From Clostridia bacterium (GTDB lineage: Bacteria > Bacillota > Clostridia > Oscillospirales > QAMX01), in contig JAFYNU010000054.1 in the NCBI GenBank assembly GCA_017547975.1, forward strand, positions 1-5,715: 5,715 nt of DNA. Reading direction: 5' to 3'. Under the pieces are notes generated by a model. The model worked only from the letters and a program-made list of their open reading frames with translations. It searched no databases and had not been told where the DNA came from. The translations under genes were made by a program, and so were the position numbers. Positions within the stretch are counted from its first letter, which is position 1. Each line of letters starts with the position of its first letter. Positions 5,638 to 5,715 of this stretch are shown in pieces.

Positions 5638-5666
5638 TTGCTTTTTCTCCCGGTTTGCGCTATAAT
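5638..5666 (+). promoter_or_regulatory. Promoter of the divergent gene at the right edge
   Basis: TTGCTT (5638-5643, 4 of 6 consensus bases), a 17-base spacer and a perfect TATAAT (5661-5666). Transcription would start near 5673, about 33 bases before the ATG at 5706. The spacer contains the second copy of the operator-like 10-mer. Confidence 0.7.
5648..5657. repeat. Operator-like 10-mer, copy 2 (in the divergent promoter)
   Basis: TCCCGGTTTG on the plus strand, identical to 5556-5565 and offset by 92 bp. It is preceded by TTTTTC, where copy 1 has a T-run. It falls wholly inside the -35/-10 spacer of the plus-strand promoter, a position typical of repressor binding. Confidence 0.5.
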
Positions 5667-5705
5667 AATACAGGAATATTCAAACGATCCACGGAGGACT
5701 TTTGC

Positions 5706-5715
5706 ATGTATTATA
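5706..5715 (+). CDS. Start of an unidentified gene, cut by the window end
   Basis: ATG at 5706-5708 is preceded by a strong GGAGG (5693-5697) at 8 bases and by a good promoter at 5638-5666. Only three complete codons (Met-Tyr-Tyr) are visible, so nothing can be said about the product from sequence. Its divergent position next to the glycyl-radical operon, with a shared putative operator, makes a transcription regulator or a pathway partner plausible, but this is inference from position only. Confidence 0.65.

Overview
The window looks like chromosomal DNA from a strictly anaerobic, fairly GC-rich Firmicute, probably a gut-type Clostridia (Oscillospiraceae or Christensenellales-like). This is inferred from the oxygen-sensitive glycyl-radical enzyme and its activase, strong AGGAG/GAGGTG ribosome binding sites, sigma-A type promoters, tight two-gene operons, and the mix of protein families. 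I cannot name the species.

Left part (1-1660): a minus-strand operon runs out of the window at position 1. Its first gene (start 1372) encodes a small HD-domain phosphohydrolase-like protein. Thirteen bases after it comes a gene (start 861, C-terminus missing) for a cytoplasmic beta-propeller glycosidase-like protein. The operon has a strong promoter whose -10 box overlaps an upstream ATG, which rules that ATG out as the start. A second strong promoter on the opposite strand interleaves with it almost symmetrically (1399-1448). It would feed a leader of about 200 nt that contains GC-rich hairpins and an AT-rich tandem repeat.

Middle (1661-2635): the leader ends at a plus-strand gene for a nucleoside-hydrolase-like protein of the 'SWD' subfamily, with an unusual metal-site motif. 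This gene converges on the glycyl-radical operon, and a 10-bp perfect hairpin at 2580-2602 probably terminates transcription from both sides.

Right part (2636-5715): a minus-strand operon encodes a 702-residue glycyl-radical enzyme and, 9 bases downstream, its 255-residue radical-SAM activase. The active-site Cys-x-Glu indicates a dehydratase, lyase or decarboxylase type chemistry rather than pyruvate formate-lyase. The substrate is not assignable. The operon starts from a TTGACA/TATGAT promoter. A divergent plus-strand gene begins at 5706 and is cut by the window end after three codons. An identical 10-bp word sits inside the promoter spacers of both divergent promoters, which suggests one regulator controls both.

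No RNA genes, CRISPR arrays, insertion sequences or prophage genes are visible. The most interesting features are the unassigned glycyl-radical system with its repeated operator-like site, and the interleaved symmetric promoter pair that links the nucleoside-hydrolase-like gene to the HD/glycosidase operon.
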